Positions 49,393 to 58,406 of a stretch of DNA of 64,000 nt are shown piece by piece. How positions within the stretch are numbered: position 1 is the first letter of the stretch; each line of letters opens with the position of its first letter. Source of the DNA: an uncultured Thermofilaceae archaeon (GTDB lineage: Archaea; Thermoproteota; Thermoprotei; Thermofilales; Thermofilaceae); the NCBI GenBank assembly GCA_938036345.1, contig CALHPJ010000001.1, positions 1-64,000 on the forward strand, read 5' to 3'. A program made the position numbers and the translations under genes. The notes beneath the pieces are model-generated. The model was not told the DNA's origin. It did no database searches and saw nothing but the letters and a program-made list of their open reading frames with translations.

Positions 49393-49656
49393 CTGGGAGT
49401 GCGCAGCTGTTCATAGTTCTTCCGCTGGAGCGCTGGCGAAGCTAGCCGCGGGGCTTGGTGGGGAAAAGAGGAAGGTTGTACTCTCTGGAGCGTATAGGCA
49501 GCAGCCTTGAACCGGGGCGGGGAGCCACTGCCCGGGCTCTCCGGGCGACCTCTGAAACTCCGTAGCCGCCTCCCCCAGCGCGCGGAGTTCCCCCTTCGGC
49601 GCCACCACCTATGGGCATGTTACTTTTAAACTGCTGTTACCGGCTACCTTCTTGTC
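49393..49656. other. GC-rich remnant beside the TnpB wreck
   Basis: No supported gene. A plus-strand frame ending AKLAAGLGGEKRKVVLSGAYR then stops at 49508-49510, just before a strongly structured GC-rich stretch (49511-49600, including GGGGAGCC/GGGCTCTCC). This recalls the C-terminus and guide-RNA scaffold of another TnpB element in the opposite direction, but it is too short and decayed to be sure. The mix suggests nested or repeated insertion. Confidence 0.3.
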
Positions 49657-50337
49657 CTATTCTAAGGGCGGTGTGCTTAAGGGCCAGCCAGTACGCCATA
49701 GAAGAGATGCCGGTTTCTCGACAAAAAAGCTGTAGTACTCTCTAGCGGTAAGCTCGATCAATTGCAGGTTATCTACAAGGACCACGTAAACGTAGTGCAG
49801 CTTAGCTGTTATGAGTTCGTCGAAGTCTACAGGGGGTTTTGAGTAGTAAGAGTCTATCAGGTTTTTAAAATACTTTATCCCCCATCTATCGCGCTCCTCG
49901 GGTGGGAAGAAAAGCATGTAGGGAAGCTGGAGAATGTGGAAGGGAGGTATGGCCATCGCGAACTCGTCCGAATACTTGCTGTACCTCGCCACCTTGCTTA
50001 GCTCCCTGGCCATCCTGTAAGCCATAGGGTCTGTAGAATTCTCCGGAGGTACGAAGCCTGTTTCAACCTCCACTATCATTGTCTTGCTATTCCGAGTTGC
50101 AAATACGTCGCACACTAAGTTGGGCGCGAGCTCATATTCCACCTCAACCTCGTAGCCTCTCCCTAGGAGGTGTTTGGCCACCACGAGCTCCATAACCGTG
50201 TGGTTGGAGCTGACCATACGGCGAAGGGCAAGCTCCTTAAGTTTAGCCCCAAGAATTTCTAGCCTACTGCTCAACGGGGGCTCCAGCCCTGAGCTGAGGC
50301 GCGCGATGATTTCGCTGATATCTTCCGCTAAGCCCAC
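49657..50337 (-). CDS. PD-(D/E)xK nuclease-like hypothetical protein
   Basis: A 226-residue protein with the pattern ELVVAKHLLGRGYEVEVEYEL, then APNLVCDVFATRNSKTMIVEVETGF near 70-94. The Glu of the first helix, Asp in CDVFA and the ExE of VEVET match a restriction-nuclease-like core, with the usual lysine replaced. The C-terminal 100 residues are aromatic-rich (LPYMLFFPPEERDRWG) and unknown. It could be a repair or defence nuclease or an inactive relative. The gene lies at the edge of the insertion remnant. Confidence 0.65.
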   Translation of the reverse strand: MGLAEDISEIIARLSSGLEPPLSSRLEILGAKLKELALRRMVSSNHTVMELVVAKHLLGRGYEVEVEYELAPNLVCDVFATRNSKTMIVEVETGFVPPENSTDPMAYRMARELSKVARYSKYSDEFAMAIPPFHILQLPYMLFFPPEERDRWGIKYFKNLIDSYYSKPPVDFDELITAKLHYVYVVLVDNLQLIELTAREYYSFFVEKPASLLWRTGWPLSTPPLE

Positions 50338-50383
50338 GAGAACTTAAGTATAGTCTAAGGATAATTGAGCCCATCGCATAAAA

Positions 50384-51820
50384 TTAGGCCGAGGTTAAGC
50401 GCCGCAGGCGCCTAATCCCCCCTTTAAAACTGTAAGCGCTAATTCCGAGCCTCCTTAGGACATAGGCGGCTTCCAGGCTCAGCGCTCCTTCCTCGCACAC
50501 AAGCACATAGGTGGTGGAGGGGTCTAGTTTACCAATACTCTCAAGGAACTGGTCGAAACTCATTTGCACAGAGTTGGGTAGGTACTGCTTACCCCATCCA
50601 TCGACTCCAAGCGTGATTACAACGGCGCCTTCGGGGACACTATCAACCTCCAGACCCTCCAGTTTTTCCTCAACTTTTACACTTCTCAAGTCGTAAACTT
50701 TAACACATTCAAGCGCCCTGCTTAGCAGCTCGGGACTCAGCTTAGCCTCCTCCGCCTCCACCTCTTCTACGGATGCGCAGGTCTCCGGGTGCTCGCTAAA
50801 GGCACCGCAGTACTCCTTTACCCTGGCGGAGGCATCGTAAGTTCCTATTTCGCGAGCCGTCGCCACGATGTCGTCCTTATCGAAGCCGATGAGGGGTCTC
50901 AGTACCTGCAATCTCACAGCTAGCGAGGACACGTAAAGGTTCCTAAGAGTCTGCGAGGAGACTTGGCCCAGCGATTCGCCAGTGACTATAGCTTCAGCGC
51001 CTTCTCTAACGCTTATAGCTTCTGCCGCCCTATACATGTACCGCTTGAGTATTACATTGAGTAAGGAGGATTTGCACTTACTCCTTATCTCCCTCAGAAT
51101 TTCGCTAAAGTCTATAACGTAGAGTTTCGGCCCATAGCCGTAGCTCCACTTATCGGCTAGAACCTTTAGCACGTGTAACGTTAAGATTTCTTGAGTTATG
51201 CCTCCGATCCTGCAGAGGAGGTAATGCACTTCGGCCCCTCTGCGCAAGGCGTACCACGCCGCAACTGGGGAGTCAAAGCCGCCGGACACCAGCGCTATAA
51301 CCTTCCCCTCGCTTCCTATCGGTAGACCGCCGTAAGCCCTTACTGAGTCCGTATAGAAGTACGCCCTACGCCCCCTTATTTCGACGTAAGCCGTAATCCC
51401 TGGGTTTTCGAGGTCTACACCTGCGCTGAATCCAAGCAGCGCGGCTCCTAGAGCTTTTTCGACATCTAGGGAAGTGAAGCTGTGCTGCCCCACTCTCCTA
51501 GCCCTAACGGCGAACTTCTTACCCCTTACCTTATCAGCAAAGCACTCCTTCGCCTTGAGAACTAGATCGTCGAGCCCCTCGAACTCTGTTTCATGCGCTA
51601 TCGAGAGAGATTTAATACCGAAAACTCTCCTTAGAACTTCGACCGCTTTCTCCTCTGCATCGGTATAGATGAATATTCTCCCCCGTTCTCTCCTAACCTT
51701 GTGCTGTATGTTTTCCGAGCTGAGCGCATCCCTGATGTTCGCCAGCAGCAGCTTTTCGAACTTTTCCCGCGTTCTTTTCCCCTTCATTGTAATCTCTCCG
51801 AGCCGGAGTAACAGCACCAC
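50384..51820 (-). CDS. thiI: tRNA 4-thiouridine synthetase ThiI with rhodanese domain
   Basis: Makes 4-thiouridine in tRNA and can serve thiamine synthesis. The 478 residues comprise an N-terminal ferredoxin-like/THUMP region (about 1-160), the PP-loop ATPase with ALVSGGFDSPVA near 175-186, a CGAFSEHPETCA segment near 335-346, and a C-terminal rhodanese-like domain (about 370-478) with the candidate persulfide Cys in LVCEEGALS. Many archaeal ThiI proteins lack the rhodanese part. ATG 51820 is 61 bases from the divergent hypF start. Confidence 0.92.
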   Translation of the reverse strand: MVLLLRLGEITMKGKRTREKFEKLLLANIRDALSSENIQHKVRRERGRIFIYTDAEEKAVEVLRRVFGIKSLSIAHETEFEGLDDLVLKAKECFADKVRGKKFAVRARRVGQHSFTSLDVEKALGAALLGFSAGVDLENPGITAYVEIRGRRAYFYTDSVRAYGGLPIGSEGKVIALVSGGFDSPVAAWYALRRGAEVHYLLCRIGGITQEILTLHVLKVLADKWSYGYGPKLYVIDFSEILREIRSKCKSSLLNVILKRYMYRAAEAISVREGAEAIVTGESLGQVSSQTLRNLYVSSLAVRLQVLRPLIGFDKDDIVATAREIGTYDASARVKEYCGAFSEHPETCASVEEVEAEEAKLSPELLSRALECVKVYDLRSVKVEEKLEGLEVDSVPEGAVVITLGVDGWGKQYLPNSVQMSFDQFLESIGKLDPSTTYVLVCEEGALSLEAAYVLRRLGISAYSFKGGIRRLRRLTSA

Positions 51821-51881
51821 AAGCGAGGAAAGGGAGTCAGCTTAAAAAAGCTCGGTTTCTAGCGAGTCGGAGAAGCTCCGC

Positions 51882-54164
51882 ATGAGCCGAAAAGCCGCGG
51901 TAGTTAGGGTCACTGGCATTGTGCAGGGGGTCGGTTTCAGGCCCTTCATCTATAGGGTAGCCGTTAAACTCGGGATTACAGGTTACGTAAAGAATCTTGG
52001 CGGATCGGAGGTGGAGATTCTGGTCGAAGGTTCGGAGAGCGCAGTGGAGGAGTTCTTCCGTGTTTTAAAGTTAGAGCTCCCTCCGCCAGCGGAACTCGAA
52101 GGTATAGCAGTTCAGTATGCGGAGCCGCGGGGCTACACCTCCTTTAAAATTCTCGAAAGCGAGAGTTCGGTTACCGAGAGATCGCAAATACCCCCTGACA
52201 TAGGGATTTGCGATGAATGCCTAGCGGAGGTTCTGGACCCCCGATCCCGGTGGTATGGCTACCCCTTCAACTCCTGTGCTTGGTGCGGGCCCCGTTTCTC
52301 GATGATGTACGCCGCCCCCTACGATAGGGCGAATACCGCTATGAGGGATTTCCCAATGTGTGACGATTGCTTAAAAGAGTACAGCGACTGGAGCAATATC
52401 AGGCGCTTCCACGCGCAGGGCATCAGCTGCCCCAAGTGTGGGCCGAGCCTTAGGTTACTAAACTCCTCAGGTGAAGAGGTTCCCTGCAAGGATCCGATCG
52501 CGGAGGCCGCCCGGCTAATTGATGAAGGGAGTATAGTCGCGGTAAGGGGCTTAGGGGGCTTCCACCTAGCTGCTTTAGCTTCAGACGATGCCGTTGTGAG
52601 TGAGTTGAGGGTTAGGAAGCGCAGACCCCGCAAGCCCTTAGCCCTAATGGCGCTTAACTTGGATGTAGTTAGGGAAATCGCGTGTCCAACCGAAGGCCAT
52701 ATCAGGTTGCTGAAATCCCCCCAGCGACCCATAGTGCTGATACCGAAGAGAGAGGGGGCGCGAGTTTCCGACCTCGTAGCTCCAGGACTAGGGGACCTAG
52801 GCATCATGCTCCCCTATACTTCGCTCCACTACCTGCTATTAGCCAGCACTAGGGACAAGTTCCTTGTAATGACGAGCGGCAACAAGCCGGGCCTACCCAT
52901 ATGCACTGGCTTGGAAGCTGTAAGAGAGCTGAAGAGCGTCGCCGATTACTTCCTCCTCCACAATAGGGAGATCGTGAACAGGGTAGACGACAGCGTAGTG
53001 AGGCTGACCGAGGGCGAACCGCAAGTGCTCAGGAGGGCTAGGGGCTATGCCCCACGGTGGATTAAGATTCCCTTCAAGCTCGGGTGCGAGGTTGTAGCGC
53101 TCGGCGCTCACCTATCCAATGCCGGCGCTGTGGCGTTTGACGATAAAGTGGTCCTTACGCAGTACACAGGCGATATGGATTATAGGGAGAACGTTGACTT
53201 CCTCTTTTCATCTTTGAGTTTCCTGGAAAAAGTCTACGGGGTGAAGGCTCGCGCCATAGTCTCGGATAAGCACCCAGGCTACTCTACGACTCTCCTAGCA
53301 GCTAACCTGGCAGCTGAACGCGGCGTCGCCCACATCAAGGTCCAGCACCACTACGCCCACATTGTCTCGTGCATGGCGTCCAACGGTGTACCGCTTAACG
53401 AGGAGGTAATCGGCGTAGCCGTTGACGGGGCAGGCTACGGGGAAGACGGAACTGTGTGGGGAGGAGAAATCCTGCTAGCTACCTACACCGGTTATAAAAG
53501 GCTGGGACATTTAGACCACCTGCCCCTCCCAGGGGGCGACCGGGCCACTGTATACCCGGCACGTATACTCGCAGCGGCACTGTCCCTTGAAATTGGTGCG
53601 GAGGAAGCTATCAAAGCTTGCAGTAGGCTGGGTCTTAGCAGAGCAGTACCTGGAGGGCTATCTGAGTTAGTCGTAGCGGTGAAGAACGCCTCCTCCTCCC
53701 CCAAGGCCTCGAGCGCTGGGAGGTTCCTCGATGCCGTATCAGTAGCTTTAGGCGTTTGCCAGGAGAGGACGTACGAGGGCGAGCCGGCTATCATGCTCGA
53801 GGCGGCCGCTAGAGGGGGGTGCCTCCTGGATAACCTAAGGATCGAAGTGGAGGGTAGCAGAGTGCTTGTTAGGGATTTCCTCGTGAGGTTGATCGACGCG
53901 GTCGGAAAGCATAGCGTCAAGGATCTAGCTTGCACGGCACAGGTTAGGCTCGGCGAGGCCCTTGGCCTGCTAGCTCGGGAAGCCTCAGACCGCTCTAATC
54001 CGCAAGTCCCATTAGCGGGGGGCGCTGCGGTGAACGAGTACCTGATCAAGGGTTTAAAAAAGGTTTTAAGAGGAATCCTTCTTCCCCGCGGGATACCAGC
54101 GGGCGACGGCGGGATAGCCCTCGGGCAGGCGGTGGTCGCCGGATTAAGCTTATCTAGTATCTGA
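51882..54164 (+). CDS. hypF: Carbamoyltransferase HypF (NiFe-hydrogenase maturation)
   Basis: Makes the thiocarbamoyl on HypE used to build CN ligands of NiFe hydrogenases. The 760 residues have the acylphosphatase domain (GIVQGVGFRPFIYR, 12-25), two zinc fingers (CDECL, CAWCG, CDDCL, CPKCG), a YrdC-like domain (about 200-390, with KRRPRKPLALM and TSGNKPGLP) and a Kae1-like domain with VQHHYAHIVSCMASN and VAVDGAGYGEDG. Length is complete. It implies a hydrogenase elsewhere in the genome. The plus box cttaaaaaagc (51841-51851) lies about 36 bases before the ATG. Confidence 0.95.
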   Translation: MSRKAAVVRVTGIVQGVGFRPFIYRVAVKLGITGYVKNLGGSEVEILVEGSESAVEEFFRVLKLELPPPAELEGIAVQYAEPRGYTSFKILESESSVTERSQIPPDIGICDECLAEVLDPRSRWYGYPFNSCAWCGPRFSMMYAAPYDRANTAMRDFPMCDDCLKEYSDWSNIRRFHAQGISCPKCGPSLRLLNSSGEEVPCKDPIAEAARLIDEGSIVAVRGLGGFHLAALASDDAVVSELRVRKRRPRKPLALMALNLDVVREIACPTEGHIRLLKSPQRPIVLIPKREGARVSDLVAPGLGDLGIMLPYTSLHYLLLASTRDKFLVMTSGNKPGLPICTGLEAVRELKSVADYFLLHNREIVNRVDDSVVRLTEGEPQVLRRARGYAPRWIKIPFKLGCEVVALGAHLSNAGAVAFDDKVVLTQYTGDMDYRENVDFLFSSLSFLEKVYGVKARAIVSDKHPGYSTTLLAANLAAERGVAHIKVQHHYAHIVSCMASNGVPLNEEVIGVAVDGAGYGEDGTVWGGEILLATYTGYKRLGHLDHLPLPGGDRATVYPARILAAALSLEIGAEEAIKACSRLGLSRAVPGGLSELVVAVKNASSSPKASSAGRFLDAVSVALGVCQERTYEGEPAIMLEAAARGGCLLDNLRIEVEGSRVLVRDFLVRLIDAVGKHSVKDLACTAQVRLGEALGLLAREASDRSNPQVPLAGGAAVNEYLIKGLKKVLRGILLPRGIPAGDGGIALGQAVVAGLSLSSI

Positions 54165-54177
54165 ATGCAAGGTTTTC

Positions 54178-55053
54178 GTGGCAGTAATAGCTACGAGTTC
54201 ATCTCTGGGTTTGGCTGCCAGATTAGCTAAAACTCTATCCCAAGATATGATCCTGATTGAGGAGAAGTCTTTCCCGGACGGGGAGAGGTACGTAAGAGTT
54301 CCCCAAAGAATTGAAGGGGAGGCTGTCCTCGTGCATTCCACGCACCCCCCTCAAGATGAGCGCCTTATACAACTGCTTTTAGCGATTGACGCGGTAAAAA
54401 ACGCCGGGGCTTCCAAAGTTATAGTCGTCGTCCCCTACTTAGCTTATGCTCGCCAGGATAAGCGCTTCATGGAGGGGGAGCCCATCAGCGTTGGGGTCGT
54501 CCTGCGCTCCCTCCAAGCAGTCGGAGCCGATGCCTTTATCGCAGTAGATGTGCACAACCCCTCTTCCCTGGACGAATGGCTAAAAATACCCCACCTAAAC
54601 GTTCTGCCAGCGGCGCAGCTAGCCGAGTACTTCAAGGGGGTTTTACGCCACCCATTGGTGCTAGCTCCAGATAGAGGTGCTCTCCACAGGGCTCAGGCTG
54701 TAGCAGAAGTACTGGGTGCTAGCTACGACTACCTGGAAAAACGACGGGATCGGACTACGGGTGAACCCTCACTTTTACCTAAGAGTATCGAAGTCGAGGG
54801 TAACGACGTTCTCATAGTGGATGACATAATAAGCACTGGAGGCACCCTGGTGCTGGCAGCAAAGTCAATGCTGAGGAGCGGTGCGAGAAGAGTTTACGCC
54901 GCCTGTACGCACGCGATCCTAGCTTCGGGTGCGTTGGATAAACTCTACAGCGCGGGAGTGAGCGAGGTGGTGGCTACGGATACCGTACCCTCGCCTGTCT
55001 CGAAGGTGAGCGTAGCGGAGCGGCTCGCAGCCGCCATCACGTCCCTACTTTAA
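54178..55053 (+). CDS. prs: Ribose-phosphate diphosphokinase (PRPP synthetase)
   Basis: Makes PRPP from ribose 5-phosphate and ATP, feeding pyrE here. The 291 residues show FPDGERYVR (33-41), VVVPYLAYARQDKRF, the VDVHNPS metal segment and the PRPP loop VLIVDDIISTGGT near 216-228. The length is that of archaeal enzymes, shorter than bacterial ones. The start is GTG 54178, 13 bases after hypF, so it can be read from the hypF transcript. Confidence 0.94.
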   Translation: MAVIATSSSLGLAARLAKTLSQDMILIEEKSFPDGERYVRVPQRIEGEAVLVHSTHPPQDERLIQLLLAIDAVKNAGASKVIVVVPYLAYARQDKRFMEGEPISVGVVLRSLQAVGADAFIAVDVHNPSSLDEWLKIPHLNVLPAAQLAEYFKGVLRHPLVLAPDRGALHRAQAVAEVLGASYDYLEKRRDRTTGEPSLLPKSIEVEGNDVLIVDDIISTGGTLVLAAKSMLRSGARRVYAACTHAILASGALDKLYSAGVSEVVATDTVPSPVSKVSVAERLAAAITSLL

Positions 55054-55058
55054 TGCCT

Positions 55059-55595
55059 TCAAAGTTTCTCTATTCCGAAGGCTTTTCTTATCCTGGAAAT
55101 CACTAAGGTTGTAACCCCGGCTGTTAATGTCTCCGTTATGGGCCCCACCCCCACCATGTAGCCGCCCATGACCGGGAGAAATAAACCCACGAGCGCGTAA
55201 ATTAACGCATACCAGGCCTCCCGTATGAACAGCACGTAGAGAAGGAAGGAAGAGAGAACATCGTACGCAAACGTCGAAATAAAAGCTGAGATAAAGAGAG
55301 ATCGATCTGCAGGGCGGCTTTTGCGAATTACCCCCCAAGCAGCCCCAATGGCGGCTGCTAACGTGGAGTTAACTAGAGTCCAGGGGCCTAGCCCGAGTAG
55401 AAAGTCGCTTAAGTAGAAGGATAGTGCGCCAGTTAGCGCGCCCGCCAGCGATCCGGAAAAATAGCCAGCAACCATAGCAAATGTTAACGGGAAATTAAGT
55501 AGCTGAAAGGTTCCCACTAGCGCGTGTTTCGCAAGCCTAAATGACACTGCAAGTGCGGTGAAAAGCGAAACATTCGCGATTGTCTTCGGGTTCAT
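55059..55595 (-). CDS. ECF transporter S component, substrate unknown
   Basis: A 178-residue integral membrane protein with about six spans and the general shape of ECF S components: an opening ALAVSFRLAKHALVGTFQLLNFPL, YFSGSLAGALTGALSFYLSD, and two basic turns. S components bind a vitamin or metal and work with an EcfT/EcfA module; none is present here. It lies 28 bases after a large surface protein gene on the same strand, which is a likely cotranscribed partner. Confidence 0.8.
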   Translation of the reverse strand: MNPKTIANVSLFTALAVSFRLAKHALVGTFQLLNFPLTFAMVAGYFSGSLAGALTGALSFYLSDFLLGLGPWTLVNSTLAAAIGAAWGVIRKSRPADRSLFISAFISTFAYDVLSSFLLYVLFIREAWYALIYALVGLFLPVMGGYMVGVGPITETLTAGVTTLVISRIRKAFGIEKL

Positions 55596-55623
55596 AGCAG
55601 GGTTCCTCAGCCCTATCCCGTGC

Positions 55624-57564
55624 TTAACGTCTACCGCTACTGCGCGCCGTTTTCCCCCTTTTACTCACAAGAAGCAGGGAAACAACCACTGAACAGGCAG
55701 CGAGAACAAGGATTACGGCGTAAGCCGGGTCCAGAGGCAACACCCTCGTTTCCTCAACCTTAGTTAACACGAGCTTAACTTCAGTAGAGTTCGGTACTTC
55801 GATTTCGCTTCTAGCGCTGCTGTAGCCTGGAGCCACCGCCTCAATAGCGTACCTCCCCTGAGGAAGGGCTATTCGAATAGCTGATCCGTTCACTGTAGCT
55901 ATCCTACCGCTTTCGCTGCTAACAGTTACAGTAGCGGTGCAGGGCTTCCCCTCATCATCCTCAACCGTTATTTGCAGGGGGAATGTGCCCTTTAACGTTA
56001 ACTCGATCGCCGTATCATTGAGTAAACTGAGAGAGTGTTTCTCGCTTACACCTCCCGAAGCTATAAGGACGGTGTAATTCCCCTCAGGGAGCTTGACTTG
56101 GGTGGAGCAGCCTGGAGCTTCGCTAACCCACACGGGTGTATCCCCCTCAAGCACATGGATTTTGCAGCGTTTAAGGATCGTACCGTTGTCGAACCGTGCA
56201 CTCACGTTTAGGATGAAAATCTGCCGAAGTACCAAAGTTATGCCTCCGCTACCGCTAATGTTGATTGTCGTCGAGTACGGCGCGAATGCCTCGTGAAAAG
56301 CGGTAAGTGTAATGAGCCCCCTTGAGAGATTGAAGAGCACCGTGCCGCTAGCTGAAGTGAACCCGCAAGTATTGTTTACACAGATTAAAGCTCCCGGAAC
56401 CGGTGAGTAGTCACTCTTCAAGGTTTTCACATAAAATAGAAACCTCTCGGTAAGTGTCGGAGCTGTATGTTCTAAGATGAGAGCGCCTTTATCCGAAAAA
56501 ACTCCAGCGCGGCCGGCTGAAACGATGCCTTTGGCCTGCCCTGGCCATGTACCGCTCACCAGTACGTTTAGAGTGGAGTCCAGCAAGATGTAGCAGGTGG
56601 TCCCCGACGATGGATCCCGGTAGAGAATGAGCACGTCACCCGCGTCGTCAACTTTGCTCGTAAAAACAGCGTTTTGGAATTCGAGGCCTAGCTGACGTGA
56701 AGCTATAACCCCCAGCTTCAGGTCAAACAGGTATAAGTCCAAGCAGCTTCCGTTCAAATAGGTGTAGTGGAAGAACTTACCCTTAGGTGAGAAGCCCCAG
56801 CTTTTCCAGTACTTTGCCTGGTGCAAGAACTGTCTTCGATCCAAGATTCGGAATTCGCTCGCCTCCAAATCGCACACAAGCAGAGCGCTCCAATTAGCGA
56901 TGAACAGCTTTGCGCTCGTCCAGTCGACGGCCGCGTCTCTTACGTAGTCCTGAACATACTTCACTACGTTAGTGCCGGAGCTAACCCTTTTCACTACTAT
57001 CAGGCGTTGATCGACTCGAATGCAGGAAGAGCAAAAAGTGTTTATTCCCAGTAGAAAAACGAATTTACCGTCATCGCTTACGGAGCACTTTACATACCTG
57101 TTAACGACGCTGTCGGAGGCTGCTATATTGAGGTCCGGGATCTTCAAAGCGTAGGCTTTATTGCCGACAAATATCGCTGCTGTCCCATTGCTATAGTCCA
57201 GCGAGTAGTAACCTCTGCTTATGGGGTCTATTCCCACGGGTAGCATTTGCCAACCGCGGATTTCGCCCTCCGGCGAGATCAACCCGATCCAACCACTATT
57301 CGTAAGGACTAGAACGCCGTAAGGCTCCGACGCTTGCAGAAGAACCGGTAGCCCTTTATCGCCGATATCAACCCTCCAGAGAACTGCTTCCCTATAAAGG
57401 CGTACCAAGGTGCCGTTGCTAAAAGCTATGATGAACGAATTGCCGTAAGGGGCTATATCCGCAACCGCTCCCTCCAGTGCAATGCTCAAGCCGGAGCCCG
57501 AAGCCAAGCATACAGTAGCGCAGTAAACTGTCAGCAGAAATAGAGTCGCCACCTTGGTTGCCAT
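55624..57564 (-). CDS. Secreted, membrane-anchored surface protein with propeller-like and beta-sandwich domains
   Basis: A 646-residue protein. It has an N-terminal signal-like segment (about 3-21), a repeat-rich region (about 30-370) with short SNGTLVRLYRE/GNKAYALKI-type strands suggesting a WD40/PQQ-like propeller, then three Ig/carboxypeptidase-regulatory-like sandwiches (about 385-600, with GNYTVLIASGG and QGRYAIEAVAPGYSS), a C-terminal span (about 612-632) and a basic tail. N-glycosylation sequons are many. It should face outward. A tataagc box is 27 bases before the ATG. Confidence 0.78.
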   Translation of the reverse strand: MATKVATLFLLTVYCATVCLASGSGLSIALEGAVADIAPYGNSFIIAFSNGTLVRLYREAVLWRVDIGDKGLPVLLQASEPYGVLVLTNSGWIGLISPEGEIRGWQMLPVGIDPISRGYYSLDYSNGTAAIFVGNKAYALKIPDLNIAASDSVVNRYVKCSVSDDGKFVFLLGINTFCSSCIRVDQRLIVVKRVSSGTNVVKYVQDYVRDAAVDWTSAKLFIANWSALLVCDLEASEFRILDRRQFLHQAKYWKSWGFSPKGKFFHYTYLNGSCLDLYLFDLKLGVIASRQLGLEFQNAVFTSKVDDAGDVLILYRDPSSGTTCYILLDSTLNVLVSGTWPGQAKGIVSAGRAGVFSDKGALILEHTAPTLTERFLFYVKTLKSDYSPVPGALICVNNTCGFTSASGTVLFNLSRGLITLTAFHEAFAPYSTTINISGSGGITLVLRQIFILNVSARFDNGTILKRCKIHVLEGDTPVWVSEAPGCSTQVKLPEGNYTVLIASGGVSEKHSLSLLNDTAIELTLKGTFPLQITVEDDEGKPCTATVTVSSESGRIATVNGSAIRIALPQGRYAIEAVAPGYSSARSEIEVPNSTEVKLVLTKVEETRVLPLDPAYAVILVLAACSVVVSLLLVSKRGKTARSSGRR

Positions 57565-57624
57565 CGGTTGTAAGCTAGGCGCGAGATTATAAGCGCAACG
57601 CTAGGTTTATCCGTAGAGCAGGGC

Positions 57625-58248
57625 TTATGTTACCTTTAGCAGCGTTCTCCAGCTCTTCCTCACTATCGGGGGGTATTCAACCCGGCTCTCTGCGAGTTTT
57701 CGCAGAAACTCTATTGTTTTCGGGTCCGAAGGATAGCCCGAGCCGAAGTCGCCGTAAACGTCCCTGAGTTTAGCTATGAGCTTATCTCTTTCGACCTTAG
57801 CGATGATGGAGGCTGCGGCGACGTGCGGGTATAAGAGTTCGGCATTATTCGCAGCTACGACATCTACATCGCGGCGTGCTAGGAGGCTCTTGATTAAGGC
57901 GGCGTACCTGTCTGGCTGAGGGTCGGGTGAGTCTACGAAGACTAGCTCGATGTTCGATGTCAGCTGGTCTAAAAGCTCTGCCGTTACGCGAGCTTCCAGG
58001 CGATTCAGCCCCTTTGCGGCTACTGCAGCGTCGATCTCCGGAGGCTCTACTACACGAAATTTGACTTCGTCCGCAACTTCAAGAATCAACTGGTAAATCT
58101 TCTTACGGTTTCGCGGGGACAGTTTCTTGGAATCCCTTGCAACCCCTCTGAGTAGCTTTGCGCTGTTCGAGCTAAGCACAACACAGGCGATCACCATGGG
58201 GCCGATTACCGGCCCCCTGCCGGCCTCGTCAACCCCGGCTTGAACCAC
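57625..58248 (-). CDS. rnhB: Ribonuclease HII
   Basis: Cuts RNA in RNA-DNA hybrids and at single ribonucleotides in DNA. The 207 residues have the DEAGRGPVIGP motif (7-17, first two catalytic acids), RDSKKL near 38-43, a VDSPD segment near 105-109 and the late AASIIAKVERD. Length is normal for archaeal RNase HII. The ATG lies about 26 bases after a minus-strand acctttaacc box. It is upstream on the same strand as the surface-protein gene. Confidence 0.95.
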   Translation of the reverse strand: MVQAGVDEAGRGPVIGPMVIACVVLSSNSAKLLRGVARDSKKLSPRNRKKIYQLILEVADEVKFRVVEPPEIDAAVAAKGLNRLEARVTAELLDQLTSNIELVFVDSPDPQPDRYAALIKSLLARRDVDVVAANNAELLYPHVAAASIIAKVERDKLIAKLRDVYGDFGSGYPSDPKTIEFLRKLAESRVEYPPIVRKSWRTLLKVT

Positions 58249-58379
58249 ATGTACCCTACGCTGGGGTTAAAGGTATTCCTACCCACGTTGGATAACTCCC
58301 GGCTGGAAAGAGCTCTATGGCTCAGGTAAACATACCCTCCGAGGTTTTTCTTTGAAGTTTGTAAAGGTTATTCTGGGAC

Positions 58380-58384
58380 AAAAA
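58380..58384 (-). terminator. Oligo-T terminator for tRNA-Ala
   Basis: Five A residues on the plus strand give TTTTT on the tRNA strand, 23 bases after the tRNA 3' end, in a gene-free gap. T-runs are usual archaeal termination signals. Confidence 0.4.
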
Positions 58385-58406
58385 TTGCTGTAAAGGATCG
58401 GGTAAG

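Noticed and set aside
49500-49600. tRNA suggested by a cttgaacc (antisense GGTTCAAG) in the GC-rich remnant
   Set aside because: The flanks do not pair as a T stem and no acceptor or anticodon stem can be built around it.
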